A stretch of DNA of 64,000 nucleotides. Source: Treponema denticola ATCC 35405. Its GTDB lineage: Bacteria; Spirochaetota; Spirochaetia; Treponematales; Treponemataceae. The DNA is taken from positions 2,542,001-2,606,000 of the forward strand of contig NC_002967.9 in NCBI RefSeq assembly GCF_000008185.1, in the 5' to 3' direction. This document shows, one piece after another, positions 8,065 to 17,103 of the stretch (positions are counted from its first letter, which is position 1; each line of letters begins with the position of its first letter). The notes under the pieces were generated by a model. That model saw only the letters and a program-made list of their open reading frames with translations. It searched no databases and was not told the origin of the DNA. Both the position numbers and the translations under genes were made by a program.

Positions 8065-9867
8065 AAGATTTTTTAGAATGTTTTTTTATTTTGAAAAAAT
8101 AGAGAAGGGCTCAATGTGGAGCAGCATCTTTTTTAATATAATAGAGGCCATACGGCCTTTATGCCTCCTCTATTTATCCAAGATCATCATTGAAGCGGTA
8201 ACATCGCAAAGTTTGTTGAGTGAAGTTTTAAGATCGACCCTTATTCTTTTAACGGCATTTATGCTTTTATCGATAATTTCAGGAATATTGGAAAAACGCT
8301 TTATGTACCATTTAAAATGTTTTTCTAAAAAGCATACTATGGAAAAAGCTCTTAAAATATTAAGATTAAATTTTGAACTTACCGAACAAAACGAATTTCA
8401 AAACGATTTAAATTCAATCAAACAATTTGAACGTTTTATAGTTTTTTCTCACGGCGATTTTATGAGAAAAACCGGAACCTCTGTAGGGGGATTTATAGGA
8501 GCAGGTATCGCCCTATATTTTTTTATAGGTCTTTTTAATTCCCAAGGATTTATGGGGCTTTCAGAGCATTTATAAATTCAGCCTTTTTAATTCTTTTGAT
8601 AGCCTTTAATATAATTTCTTTTTATTTGGCAAAATATATTTATAAAAAATTCGGAGACCATATTTCGGGAGAAGTCAAAAAAAGTGCCCGTTATATAAAA
8701 TCTTATATGAATTTAATTTATGATTATAGGACGGGAAAGGATATTAGATTATATGATAAGGCCTTAGCCGAAAAATACACAGGCACCTATCTTGCAATGC
8801 AGAAAAGTACTCATGATTTTATGGCAAAGTTTTTTTCCCGTACGATAGGGTCAGCTAAACTCCTCGAAGGCTCTCTTTTGCTTTTAGTTTTTTTATTTGT
8901 AGGTTTAAAAGCCGTTTACGGTTCCATTGCCTTGAGTGAAGTCTTTTTTTTCATAGGAGCTATAAATGTTTTTTCGGCTCAAGTATCTGAAGCTATGGAC
9001 GGATTAACTACTCTTGTTGCTTCAGATAAATCCCGTAAAAAATTATTAAACTTCCTCGACATAGACGAAAAAAAATACTCAGGAAAACTTTCCATAAACA
9101 AAGACGAGCCAATCGTATTTGAATTAAAAAATATAAGTTTTAAATATCCCGACCGAGATAAATATGCTCTTAAAAATATAAACCTAAAAATAGATTCAAG
9201 TCAAAAACTTGCAATGGTTGGTAAAAACGGATCGGGAAAAACCACTCTTATCAAATTACTTGTAAGACTTTACGAGCCGACTGAAGGAGAAATACTTTTA
9301 AACGGAGTAAACATAAAAGAATATGATTATGATGAGTACATAGATGTGTTCTCGGTTGTCTTTCAAGACTTTAAATTACTGTCTCTTAAATTAGGCGAGA
9401 ATGTTTCCGCCTCAAGTTCTTATGACGAAAAAAAGGTTGCCGATGCTCTTTCAAAAACGGGCATGGAAGCTTTTTATAAAAAGCATGGAGCCGAAGCCTA
9501 TCTATATCAAAACTTTGACATAGGCGGAATTGAAGCCTCCGGCGGAGAAGCTCAAAAAATTGCAATGGCACGAGCAATTTATCACGGAGGCAAAATCTTT
9601 ATTTTGGATGAACCTACGGCAGCCCTCGACCCTATTTCGGAAGCAGAGATTTATTCTCATTTTGATAATATAACTTCAAAAAATACTGCAATCTATATTT
9701 CGCACCGGCTTTCATCTTGTAAATTCTGCGATAAAATTGCCGTTATGGATGAAGGCAGTCTTGTTCAATACGGGAATCATAACGAGCTCGTTTCCGATAT
9801 AAACGGCAAGTACTATGAACTTTGGAATGCACAAGCAAAATACTATCAAGAGGACAAAAGTTCTTAA
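8051..9867 (+). pseudogene. ABC exporter subunit 2, disrupted by a frameshift
   Basis: Two reading frames together encode one exporter half of about 605 residues. 8051-8575 encodes the first membrane helices. The rest, open from 8539 to 9867, encodes the remaining helices and the ATPase domain (Walker A VGKNGSGKTT, EASGGEAQK signature, IFILDEPTAALD). Frame changes by one base between 8539 and 8575. A GGGG run at 8554-8557 is the likeliest place for a lost G. No canonical X-XXY-YYZ slippery site is seen. It may be a real mutation, phase variation or a sequencing error. If real, the partner at 6238 lacks its dimer mate. Confidence 0.82.
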
Positions 9868-9924
9868 ATTTCCAGTTGACTATTTACATATCCTCATGAA
9901 TTTTACTAAAGCTTTGGCATTTTC

Positions 9925-11673
9925 TTAATTGATAAAATTTTCATTTGCCAGATGTATTTTTAAAAAATATTCTATCTCAATTCTTACACGGGATAAAAAA
10001 TGTTTATCCAAGATAGTTTCGGATAAGGAATTATAATCCGGGAAATGAAGATATAGATAAGGCATAGACAAAAGAAGAGTTGTAATTTCTCCATCAGAAG
10101 AAACTATTTTTCCGGTAAAAATACTTTTGAGCCTAAGAAGTTTTTCCTTTTCGGAAATTAAAAAATCTTTTATAACTTTTTCTTTATCTGCATAATCATA
10201 GCATATAAAATTTTTTTTATCATTATTTTTATTTATAGAACAAGATGCTTCATAATTTAAATCAATAACCCCTCCGCACGAATAAAAATCGTCTATGATT
10301 TTTTTTGCCGTATCAAAATGTATTTTTTTTGAATTTAGTTCCAAACCTGATTGTCCTATATCAAAAAAGTTTTCTTTAGAAGCAAAAAGTTTTTTATAAA
10401 GCTCTCCGTAATTTTTTAAATTAGGAGAAGTAAAAACAAGACTGCCGTCTTTGCCCTTTTCAAAACTAAGCTTATTCGGAAACAAAGATTCTCCCGTGTA
10501 AAGACTTTTTATTTTGGAAATATCCGAAAATAAATTTTTAACTTGATAGCTTAGTTTTGAATGACTGAATCCCCTACCCCACGAAAAATCCAAGCCTGTA
10601 TGAAAAATAGGAAGGCCGTCAAAAGCCAATCTTTCAGCAAGGGCTAAGGCAGCAAGCCCCACCGAGCCCATAGCTTCAAGCCTTAAAGGTAAAATATTTT
10701 TTTCTTTTAAAACGAAAAAAAAAGAACCTGCCGCGGAATCTTGGGCGGAATAATCGGTAAAGAAAAAAGCCTTATTTCCATTTAGCTTTACGAGCAAAGA
10801 AGGATTCGATGTCAAATCGGCGATAATGGGAATATCTAAATCCGTAATACCGATAAAGGCTTTTTGAATCCAATATTGCGACTCAAGCAAAACAACAGCG
10901 TCAGGTCTTATTTCGGGATAAAGGCCGGAAAAAGCAGCATCGACAGCAAGAACAAAAAGCCTATCCCTGTTTTCTTTTATAAACTCGACAGAAGAATCAA
11001 GAGATGGCCCGGCTCCTATTACAATAATAGGTTTATTAACCGATTTTTCAATTAAAGAACCGAAACAAGAATTTATATTTAAAGCCGAAGTTTTATCGGG
11101 ACTCTTTACAATAGAGCGTAAGATCGAATAATAGTTTTTAAAAAAATTACGGGCATAATTTCTGCCGAATTGAATTAAAGTTAATCGGTTAATCCATATT
11201 TGCGAAATATATTGAGAGATAAAATCAAAGGCTTGAGAATAAAAGGATTGATTTAAAGCCGCTCCTCCCGAAAAATCTATTCTTATAACGCGTCTAATTT
11301 TTTTTCCTTTAATAAAATCATCAAGCCGGTTTAATAAGATATTTACCGAATCCGTGCCCGTATATAAAAATTTAGAGTTCTCTAAAATATTTTTATCGAT
11401 TTTGTTTTTTGAAAGCTTCAACAGATCTTCATCAGCTTCCAAACCGATGGCAAAAGAATCCGGCGGGAGTTTTTCTAAAAGCTCTTTTAATCCGTATCCC
11501 AAAACCGGAGATACACAAAGAACCAATGTTTCATTTTGAATTACAATAGAAGAAATTAATTGTAGAATATTTTTTTGCGGTGAACGTTTTGAATATAAGT
11601 ACTTGTCTTTGTATAAAACCGAAAAACCTGAGTCAATCGGAATGAGCTCAGGTTTTTCATTATTTGCAGTCAT
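9925..11673 (-). CDS. DUF115 / MptE-like (motility-associated factor) protein
   Basis: A 582-residue cytoplasmic protein. The central part (about residues 215-390) matches the DUF115/MptE-like fold, with a nucleotide-binding style PIIVIGAGPSLDSS segment followed by a DAAFSGL block and a conserved LDFSWGRG motif. Members include archaeal hydroxymethylpterin pyrophosphokinases and bacterial motility accessory factors implicated in flagellin glycosylation; which role applies here is not shown. It starts 2 bp after the stop of the SurA-like gene, so it is its operon partner. No flagellar or sugar genes adjoin. Confidence 0.78.
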   Translation of the reverse strand: MTANNEKPELIPIDSGFSVLYKDKYLYSKRSPQKNILQLISSIVIQNETLVLCVSPVLGYGLKELLEKLPPDSFAIGLEADEDLLKLSKNKIDKNILENSKFLYTGTDSVNILLNRLDDFIKGKKIRRVIRIDFSGGAALNQSFYSQAFDFISQYISQIWINRLTLIQFGRNYARNFFKNYYSILRSIVKSPDKTSALNINSCFGSLIEKSVNKPIIVIGAGPSLDSSVEFIKENRDRLFVLAVDAAFSGLYPEIRPDAVVLLESQYWIQKAFIGITDLDIPIIADLTSNPSLLVKLNGNKAFFFTDYSAQDSAAGSFFFVLKEKNILPLRLEAMGSVGLAALALAERLAFDGLPIFHTGLDFSWGRGFSHSKLSYQVKNLFSDISKIKSLYTGESLFPNKLSFEKGKDGSLVFTSPNLKNYGELYKKLFASKENFFDIGQSGLELNSKKIHFDTAKKIIDDFYSCGGVIDLNYEASCSINKNNDKKNFICYDYADKEKVIKDFLISEKEKLLRLKSIFTGKIVSSDGEITTLLLSMPYLYLHFPDYNSLSETILDKHFLSRVRIEIEYFLKIHLANENFIN

Positions 11674-11675
11674 TC

Positions 11676-13208
11676 TTATTTAAACAGGTTCCCAAAATTA
11701 TCTTGGAATTTGGAATTTGTAAAAATATAATCCATAAATGTCTTATGAGCAATCGGAAGAGGATAATTCATACCCTGCATACGCATAATAGCCGCTATAT
11801 GGTAATAGGGGAACCAAGCACCTGCTTGATTTTGATAATCTTTTTTAGTGCGGTCAAGAGTGTACTCATCAACTTCTTTTTCTTCTTCAAGAGTTAATAC
11901 TGCAACTTCGGAACCGGCAAGGATGGGCTCGGAAATTTCTCCGCTCTTTAGAGCAAAGGCTTTTTTAAAGAAAGATTCATTTTTCTCAAGTGCTGCAAAA
12001 ATACCCTGAGACGGAAGAGATGGAAGAGAACTTGCATTTCCATAGTTTATGCCGAAAAAGTTTGAAGTCTCAACTGTTAAGGTTGTTTCTTTAAAATCTT
12101 CAGCAGCCTTTTCAAATCCTGCAGTTCTTGCAGCTTCTGCAAATTTATTTGCAGTTTGAAGAACATAATCTTCAAGCATACCCTTTTCATTTCGGTTCAT
12201 ATAATTTCGAATATTTGAAATAAGGGCCTCGCTTTCAAAATCGGGAAGAGAAGGTTCTGCGTTGCATCTTACAATTCCGAACATTCCGTTTTGCATTGAA
12301 ACAACCGGACTCAATTCGGAAGGCTTTAAAGCCAAAACAGCTTTAAGGTGTTCGTTATCGGGAAAATATCTATTTATATCCGTTCGATAATTTGAAGTAA
12401 TTTTTCCGCTATCATCCGTCAGGGTCTTTGTTGCATTTAAAATAACCGCATCCTCAAAACTTACCTCTCCGCTTTTAAGTGAGGCCAGCATCTTCTTTGC
12501 TTCTTCTTCGGTAGGATAGCTTAATAAGGATAAATCATAACTTGTAAAAAGATCGCTGTGCTCTTTTCCGTATTTTACGATTTCGGAAGAAGGATAAAGG
12601 CTCAAATTAAAAACAACATATTTAAAGCTTCTTTCTTTTTTTGCCATATCGACAATAAAATCCGTTTCCTTGGAAGAGGTTTTAAGCCCATACCCACTTC
12701 CGTTTCCGAACAAATCTTCTATATAACGGTTGTCCTTAATGTATTTTTCGATTTCTTTTCTATATGTAACCCGTGTGGTTTCGGGAGTATTCTGATATTT
12801 GCTTTCGGAATAAACGCCGTTTTCATCCAAATAATAGTTTATTAAATCCTTATTAACTCGGAACTGAGGAACTCTATATCCTGCGTTTACAACCTCATCC
12901 TCCATAGCTACCTGCACAACAGCAGCCCTAAAAGCCAAATAAGAAATTTGCTGCCAAAAATATTCTCTCATTTGGGAATCTTCAGGCTCCATTTTTTGGC
13001 GTTCAACATAATTAGCCAAAAATTGATATTGGTCAATAAAAGGAGATGATGAACTATTATCTATTCTTACGTTACCCCATTTACCGACGACTTTAAAACC
13101 TTGAGAAGCCCGATCCGTAATCATAGGAGCCGCAACGAAGGCAATTACTCCCAAAACAAAAACTATAATGCCCCCTATGGAAGCAGCAATCTTTTTTGAA
13201 CTAGCCAT
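11676..13208 (-). CDS. SurA/PpiD-like peptidyl-prolyl isomerase, membrane anchored
   Basis: The 510-residue product has one N-terminal membrane helix (residues 7-28) and then a SurA-type N-terminal helical region (about 60-180). A parvulin-like segment near residues 215-320 contains a DDSGKIT loop and an ALKPSELSPVV block. A second weaker repeat is near 360-460. The fold points to an envelope chaperone for outer-membrane or secreted proteins. The ATG at 13208 is preceded by AGAGG; an upstream in-frame Met was rejected. It is cotranscribed with the DUF115 gene. Confidence 0.8.
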   Translation of the reverse strand: MASSKKIAASIGGIIVFVLGVIAFVAAPMITDRASQGFKVVGKWGNVRIDNSSSSPFIDQYQFLANYVERQKMEPEDSQMREYFWQQISYLAFRAAVVQVAMEDEVVNAGYRVPQFRVNKDLINYYLDENGVYSESKYQNTPETTRVTYRKEIEKYIKDNRYIEDLFGNGSGYGLKTSSKETDFIVDMAKKERSFKYVVFNLSLYPSSEIVKYGKEHSDLFTSYDLSLLSYPTEEEAKKMLASLKSGEVSFEDAVILNATKTLTDDSGKITSNYRTDINRYFPDNEHLKAVLALKPSELSPVVSMQNGMFGIVRCNAEPSLPDFESEALISNIRNYMNRNEKGMLEDYVLQTANKFAEAARTAGFEKAAEDFKETTLTVETSNFFGINYGNASSLPSLPSQGIFAALEKNESFFKKAFALKSGEISEPILAGSEVAVLTLEEEKEVDEYTLDRTKKDYQNQAGAWFPYYHIAAIMRMQGMNYPLPIAHKTFMDYIFTNSKFQDNFGNLFK

Positions 13209-13292
13209 ATAAACCTCTAAAAATGTAAATTTAGACTTAAAGCAGAATAGTACCACTTATACAGCCTCTTTGTCAATACATCGGTATTGGGC

Positions 13293-13328
13293 AAAAAAAA
13301 AACGGAACCGATATAAACCGATTCCGTT
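13293..13328 (-). terminator. rho-independent terminator after tRNA-Lys
   Basis: A hairpin at 13301-13328 (AACGGAA pairing with TTCCGTT, one internal mismatch, then CG pairs) is followed on the minus strand by a run of T residues at 13302-13293. It lies directly downstream of the tRNA gene. Confidence 0.8.
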
Positions 13329-13329
13329 T

Positions 13330-13402
13330 TGAGCTATTCAGGATTCGAACCTGAGACCCACGCCTTAAAAGGGCGTTGCTCTACCTACTGAGCTAATAGC
13401 CC
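13330..13402 (-). tRNA. tRNA-Lys (anticodon UUU)
   Basis: The 73-nt minus-strand sequence folds as a full cloverleaf. The acceptor stem GGGCTAT pairs with ATAGCTC (one G-T pair). The D arm begins GCTCAG. The anticodon stem ACGCC/GGCGT encloses loop CTTTTAA with anticodon TTT, and the T arm contains GGTTCGAAT. The discriminator base is A. CCA is not encoded and must be added. It has its own promoter and terminator. Confidence 0.96.
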
Positions 13403-13425
13403 ATTTTGCATTTGCAACGGGGGCT

Positions 13426-13454
13426 ATAATATCATAGGTATGAATAAATGTCAA
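13426..13454 (-). promoter_or_regulatory. sigma-70 promoter of tRNA-Lys
   Basis: On the minus strand TTGACA, a 17-bp spacer and TATTAT lie about 24 bp before the tRNA 5' end. A GC-rich CCCCCG stretch follows the -10 box, like a stringent-response discriminator. Confidence 0.78.
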
Positions 13455-13538
13455 TACCAAATTAGTCAAAAAAACATATTTTTTGGAAATTTTTAGTCTA
13501 AAAAGCAATCTAAAGCGGAATTTTCCCTTCAGATGACG

Positions 13539-14309
13539 TTACCAGCTTCCCGAAGCTCCGCCGCCTCCAAAGCTGCCCCCTCCTCCGGAATACCCCCCTC
13601 CGCCTCCCGAAGAACCTGAAAATTTAAACACACTTCTTGAAGTAAATAAATTACTTACCAATTCCTCACCGGTAAATCCCTTCAAAGTTATCAGGCGGTA
13701 CAAAATCCAGAAAAAGCACGGAATAAGTCTGCAAAAAATAAACCATAGTATAAATAAAGCCGTAAGTCCGACGATAATAGCAAGGCCGTCACTATCATCA
13801 TCAGAGGAATTGATTTTTGACAGCATACTTTCATCCTGTAAGGCATATCCTGCAATAGCTTTTATCCCTAGAAATATCCCGTTACCGAAATTCCCTGTTT
13901 TAAATTCGGGAGCTATTACATTCCGTATAATACGGCCTGCAACGGCATCGGTAAGATTTGCCTCAAGCCCGTACCCTACTTCAATACGCATTTTTTTATC
14001 GTTTACGGCAACAAGGAGCAAAACACCCGAATCTTTTTCTTTAGAGCCAAGCTGCCATGTTTCTGCAACACGCAATGAATATTCTTCGCAATTCTCTCCC
14101 TCGAGAGAAGGGATAGTTAAGACGGCTATTTGCACATCCGATTTTTTTTCAATTTCAAAAAGAAAATTCTCTATTTCAGTCTTTTTATCATCCGATAGAA
14201 TACCGGCCAAGTCGTTTACAGGCCCTCTAAGCTTAGGAACATCAAGCGAAAAAATATTAACAGCCGCAGTAAAAAGCAAGATAGAAAAAAGTTTGATTTT
14301 TTTTGTCAT
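13539..14309 (-). CDS. TPM-domain secreted protein with Gly-rich tail
   Basis: A 256-residue YgcG-type protein. It has a signal peptide (residues 1-21), then a TPM domain (about 28-150) with the typical GPVNDLAGIL opening and EVGYGLE motif, a membrane helix (about 180-205), and a C-terminal tail of GGGG-Y/S-F repeats ending SGSW. This is the layout of the TPM_phosphatase family, variously linked to phosphatase activity or photosystem repair; its role in spirochaetes is unknown. It abuts the next TPM gene, sharing an operon from the promoter at 15021. No LemA gene accompanies it. Confidence 0.85.
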   Translation of the reverse strand: MTKKIKLFSILLFTAAVNIFSLDVPKLRGPVNDLAGILSDDKKTEIENFLFEIEKKSDVQIAVLTIPSLEGENCEEYSLRVAETWQLGSKEKDSGVLLLVAVNDKKMRIEVGYGLEANLTDAVAGRIIRNVIAPEFKTGNFGNGIFLGIKAIAGYALQDESMLSKINSSDDDSDGLAIIVGLTALFILWFIFCRLIPCFFWILYRLITLKGFTGEELVSNLFTSRSVFKFSGSSGGGGGYSGGGGSFGGGGASGSW

Positions 14310-15002
14310 TTACCTATCCAAAATAACAAGCCCATCGGGGTATTCGTTCGGGTTTCCCTTTGTTTTAGGAAAATGTTCTGCAAGGATTTTTCCGCATTCT
14401 TCCACAGCCTTGCAAAAACTATTTGCGGTATTCTTCGACTTTAAGCCGGAAGTTATTATGCCGCAAATTCCGTTCCATGTACCTTGCTCAACTTTTTCGG
14501 CAATACCGGAATCCGCAATAATAAAGACCTTTCTTTCAAGAATAGAAACAAAGATCAAAATACCTGTTCTTTCGGCAGTCTTATAAATTCCGCATTCTAC
14601 AAAATGTTTTAAAGCTCTTGCATATACCCTTGCTTCCTTTATTTTTTTTGGAATTATTAATCTATCGAGAGCAGGAATATTTATCAGCAAAAAGAAAAGG
14701 AGCATTACAACGAAAACACCTGCTCCGATTACGGCCGTAAGAGTCTTAGGTGAAGGATACCAAAGTTTTGTTTCGAGTAATTTCCAAATACCGTTTCCGA
14801 AATAAAGCATAACAAAAAAAGAAATAAAAGCTAGGCAGACGGCCGCAAACAATTCTACAAACGAATAAGAATCACTTTGAGGAATAACCGCCAAAGCAAT
14901 TTCACCATTTGTAGTTTTTTCCGCCTCTGCAACAGCATTTTTAATCAAATCCAAATCTTTAGGTTTGATGTGTATTTTATTTAATATCCGTTTATTTTCC
15001 AT
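14310..15002 (-). CDS. TPM-domain membrane protein
   Basis: A 230-residue protein with a split TPM domain. The opening block (KNAVAEAEKTTNGEIALAV) is followed by two membrane helices (about 47-68 and 88-112) and then the second half of the TPM fold with ERTGILIFVSILERKVFII near residue 145. This arrangement is typical of the second member of YgcG/TPM pairs. Its stop codon directly precedes the ATG of the other TPM gene, so both are translated from one message. Function of the pair is unknown. Confidence 0.82.
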   Translation of the reverse strand: MENKRILNKIHIKPKDLDLIKNAVAEAEKTTNGEIALAVIPQSDSYSFVELFAAVCLAFISFFVMLYFGNGIWKLLETKLWYPSPKTLTAVIGAGVFVVMLLFFLLINIPALDRLIIPKKIKEARVYARALKHFVECGIYKTAERTGILIFVSILERKVFIIADSGIAEKVEQGTWNGICGIITSGLKSKNTANSFCKAVEECGKILAEHFPKTKGNPNEYPDGLVILDR

Positions 15003-15020
15003 AGGTTACCTCTAAGGCTT

Positions 15021-15049
15021 ATTCTATCATTTTAAAACAAAAATCACAA
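15021..15049 (-). promoter_or_regulatory. sigma-70 promoter of TPM operon
   Basis: TTGTGA, 17 bp and TAGAAT on the minus strand, 18 bp before the ATG at 15002. A GAGGT ribosome binding site lies between. Confidence 0.6.
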
Positions 15050-15067
15050 GAATGCGGATAAGCAGTC

Positions 15068-15328
15068 TTAAAGTGCTGTAATAAAAGCAACCAAGCCGAA
15101 AAATATGCCGGGCGAATTTGCAAAGGCAATCGGCCAGTCCCGTTTAGGTTTTTTCATAAGCCCGTATGTTACCCAAAGAACACAGTTTATTGCGGCTACC
15201 AAGGGCTGAAGCCAATTTCCTTTCATTCCGCTTAAATTATTACTTATTTGCGGAATGTACGAAACATACATGGCCATAGCGGTTGCAGTTGCAACCCATC
15301 CTAAAACCGCAAAAAATTTAGAGTTCAT
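15068..15328 (-). CDS. SemiSWEET sugar transporter
   Basis: An 86-residue protein with three membrane helices and the signature of bacterial SemiSWEETs: GWVATATAM, the PQ-loop motif SYIPQISNNL, GNWLQPLVAAINC in helix 2 region, and DWPIAFANSPG before helix 3. SemiSWEETs dimerise to form a bidirectional facilitator for mono- or disaccharides. The length is exactly that of the family. AGGAGGG precedes the ATG at 15328. It is a single gene; no sugar-metabolism gene adjoins. Confidence 0.93.
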   Translation of the reverse strand: MNSKFFAVLGWVATATAMAMYVSYIPQISNNLSGMKGNWLQPLVAAINCVLWVTYGLMKKPKRDWPIAFANSPGIFFGLVAFITAL

Positions 15329-15442
15329 AACAACCCTCCTAATAAAATTCCGTTCTTAAAAGAAGAATCGAAATTCTTTCGATAGATTATAAATATTTTT
15401 TATTTTTAAGTCTACTGCCAGCAAGACCTTGTCAAGATTTTA

Positions 15443-15451
15443 TGTTATAAT
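15443..15451 (+). promoter_or_regulatory. extended -10 promoter, leaderless type
   Basis: TG-T-TATAAT (extended -10) ends 6 nt before the ATG at 15457. No good -35 box or ribosome binding site is visible, so the message is predicted to begin at or next to the start codon. Confidence 0.6.
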
Positions 15452-15456
15452 ATCTC

Positions 15457-16329
15457 ATGCATTTTGTAAAAGCAAAAGGAATTTTATCGCCGAAAAACGG
15501 AATGAATATTTATCGGGGCTGTTCTCATGGCTGCATTTATTGCGATTCAAGAAGTGAATGTTATCAAATGGTTCACAGCTTTGAAGATATCGAAGTCAAA
15601 GAAAACGCAGTAGAACTTTTGGAAGAAGCCTTAATTAAAAAAAGAAAAAAGTGCATGATCGGGATGGGTTCAATGACAGACCCCTATCTTCCTATTGAAA
15701 AAGAACTAGGCCTTACAAGAAAGATTATCGAAACAATTTATCGATACGGTTTCGGATTTACCCTGATAACAAAATCTTCCCTTATACTTAGAGACTTGGA
15801 TCTTTTAAAGGCAGTAAATAAAAAAACAAAATGCGTTGTTCAAATGACGCTGACAACCTATGATGATGCCTTGTGCAAAATACTGGAACCCAATGTTGCC
15901 GTAACAAGCGAAAGATTTAAAGTCTTAAAAAAACTAAATGAAGAAGGAATACCTACTGTGGTTTGGCTTACTCCCATTCTTCCCTTTATAAACGACACTC
16001 CGGAAAATATAGAGGGCCTCTTGCGATATTGTATCGAAGCTAAAGTGTTCGGTATAATTTCATTCGGGATGGGACTTACTCTCAGAAAGGGAAACAGGGA
16101 ATTCTTTTATAAAAAGCTTGACCAACATTTTCCGGGACTAAAGCAAAAATACATAAGACTATATGGAGAAAGCTACTCGGTAATGAGCCCGCATAATGCA
16201 AGCCTTATGAATATGTTTTTTAAACTCTGCAAAGAAAACGGCATCGAGCATAATCCCGATAAGATATTTGCATATTTAAACAGCTTTGAAGATAAACAGC
16301 AATCTCAATTGGAATTTTTTTGTCAATAA
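15457..16329 (+). CDS. SPL-family radical SAM protein
   Basis: The 290-residue protein carries a radical SAM 4Fe-4S motif C22-x3-C26-x2-C29 (GCSHGCIYCDS), preceded by NIYRG as in spore-photoproduct-lyase relatives (Rv2578c/SplB-like group). A GMGSMTDPYLPIE block and TLITKSSLILRD block follow, also typical. Spore photoproduct lyase repairs a DNA lesion in spores; treponemes do not sporulate, so the substrate here is unknown. The ATG sits 6 nt after an extended -10 box. No neighbouring gene suggests a pathway. Confidence 0.87.
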   Translation: MHFVKAKGILSPKNGMNIYRGCSHGCIYCDSRSECYQMVHSFEDIEVKENAVELLEEALIKKRKKCMIGMGSMTDPYLPIEKELGLTRKIIETIYRYGFGFTLITKSSLILRDLDLLKAVNKKTKCVVQMTLTTYDDALCKILEPNVAVTSERFKVLKKLNEEGIPTVVWLTPILPFINDTPENIEGLLRYCIEAKVFGIISFGMGLTLRKGNREFFYKKLDQHFPGLKQKYIRLYGESYSVMSPHNASLMNMFFKLCKENGIEHNPDKIFAYLNSFEDKQQSQLEFFCQ

Positions 16330-16333
16330 AATA

Positions 16334-16362
16334 TTGTTTTTTTTGAGGAAATTATATATAAT
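16334..16362 (+). promoter_or_regulatory. sigma-70 promoter of first vapBC
   Basis: TTGTTT, 17 bp and a perfect TATAAT, 19 bp before the antitoxin ATG. A GGAGGG ribosome binding site follows. Confidence 0.65.
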
Positions 16363-16380
16363 AATTACAGGAGGGTTACA

Positions 16381-16605
16381 ATGAAAAAAATAACATTAAG
16401 CCTTGATGAAGATATAATAACAGCCGGACAAGAATATGCTAAACATCAAAATATTTCTTTCAACAGCCTGATTCGCAAATTACTTGAACAAACAATTCAC
16501 CCTCAAAAAAACGAATGGCTTGATGATACATTTTCCTTAATGGATAAGGTTTATATTTCTTCGGAAAAAAAACAATGGACAAGGGATGAGTTATATCGTG
16601 AATAA
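16381..16605 (+). CDS. antitoxin, ribbon-helix-helix type (VapB-like)
   Basis: A 74-residue protein with an N-terminal beta strand and helices (MKKITLSLDEDII, then a NSLIRKLLEQ helix) as in DUF6364/ribbon-helix-helix antitoxins. The C-terminal part would wrap the toxin. It is followed immediately, with overlap, by a PIN-domain gene, the standard vapBC order. Autorepression from the promoter just upstream is expected for the family. Confidence 0.82.
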   Translation: MKKITLSLDEDIITAGQEYAKHQNISFNSLIRKLLEQTIHPQKNEWLDDTFSLMDKVYISSEKKQWTRDELYRE

Positions 16606-17017
16606 AATATTTATTGATACAAATATACTTGTTTATGCACTTGACAATCGAGACAATGATAAAATGAATAAAGCACGCAATATATTAAGAAAGGTAATTT
16701 ATGAAAACAAGCCGGTAATATCCACACAAGTAATAAATGAATTCTATGTTGCCGCCACTAAAAAATTAAACATAGACAAAACTCTTATAAAAACCATAGT
16801 TCACAATTTTAAAAATATGGAAATTATAACAAGTGATTTACAATTGACAGAAAATGCTATAAACATAAGTATAGAGTCACAGATATCCTTTTGGGATTCA
16901 CTAATTATTGCTGCTGCTGAAAAAGCTAATTGTAAATTGATTATATCCGAAGATTTAAATTCAGGGCAAACATATCAAGGGATATCCCTTATAAACCCAT
17001 TTCAACAGGAAATATAG
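16598..17017 (+). CDS. VapC-type PIN-domain RNase toxin
   Basis: A PIN-domain protein of 139 residues. The acidic active-site set is visible: IFIDTN at the start, a mid Glu in QVINEFY, SFWDSLI, and a late acidic SEDL block. VapC toxins cut tRNA or rRNA; the target cannot be read. I favour GTG at 16598, which overlaps the antitoxin stop and has GGATGAG at good spacing. ATG at 16586 would add four residues. The antitoxin upstream is its partner. Confidence 0.86.
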   Translation: MNKIFIDTNILVYALDNRDNDKMNKARNILRKVIYENKPVISTQVINEFYVAATKKLNIDKTLIKTIVHNFKNMEIITSDLQLTENAINISIESQISFWDSLIIAAAEKANCKLIISEDLNSGQTYQGISLINPFQQEI

Positions 17018-17060
17018 CTACAAAACATCCTGTGATGAATTTTAAACAAAACACTCCGCC

Positions 17061-17089
17061 TTGACTATTCTTATAAAAAACAATATCAT
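17061..17089 (+). promoter_or_regulatory. sigma-70 promoter of MFS gene
   Basis: TTGACT, 17 bp and TATCAT; the ATG is at 17104, so the leader would be only about 8 nt and has no ribosome binding site. Confidence 0.55.
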
Positions 17090-17103
17090 ATCGATAATTC
17101 CTT

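Noticed and set aside
8531-8560. Programmed -1 frameshift in the second exporter gene
   Set aside because: No X-XXY-YYZ heptamer occurs in the correct phase, and the target frame is closed by TAA at 8536-8538, so mutation or error is simpler.
16586-16597. ATG at 16586 as the start of the first PIN toxin
   Set aside because: GTG at 16598 gives the usual toxin N-terminus and has GGATGAG at suitable spacing; the ATG has AAGGG too close.
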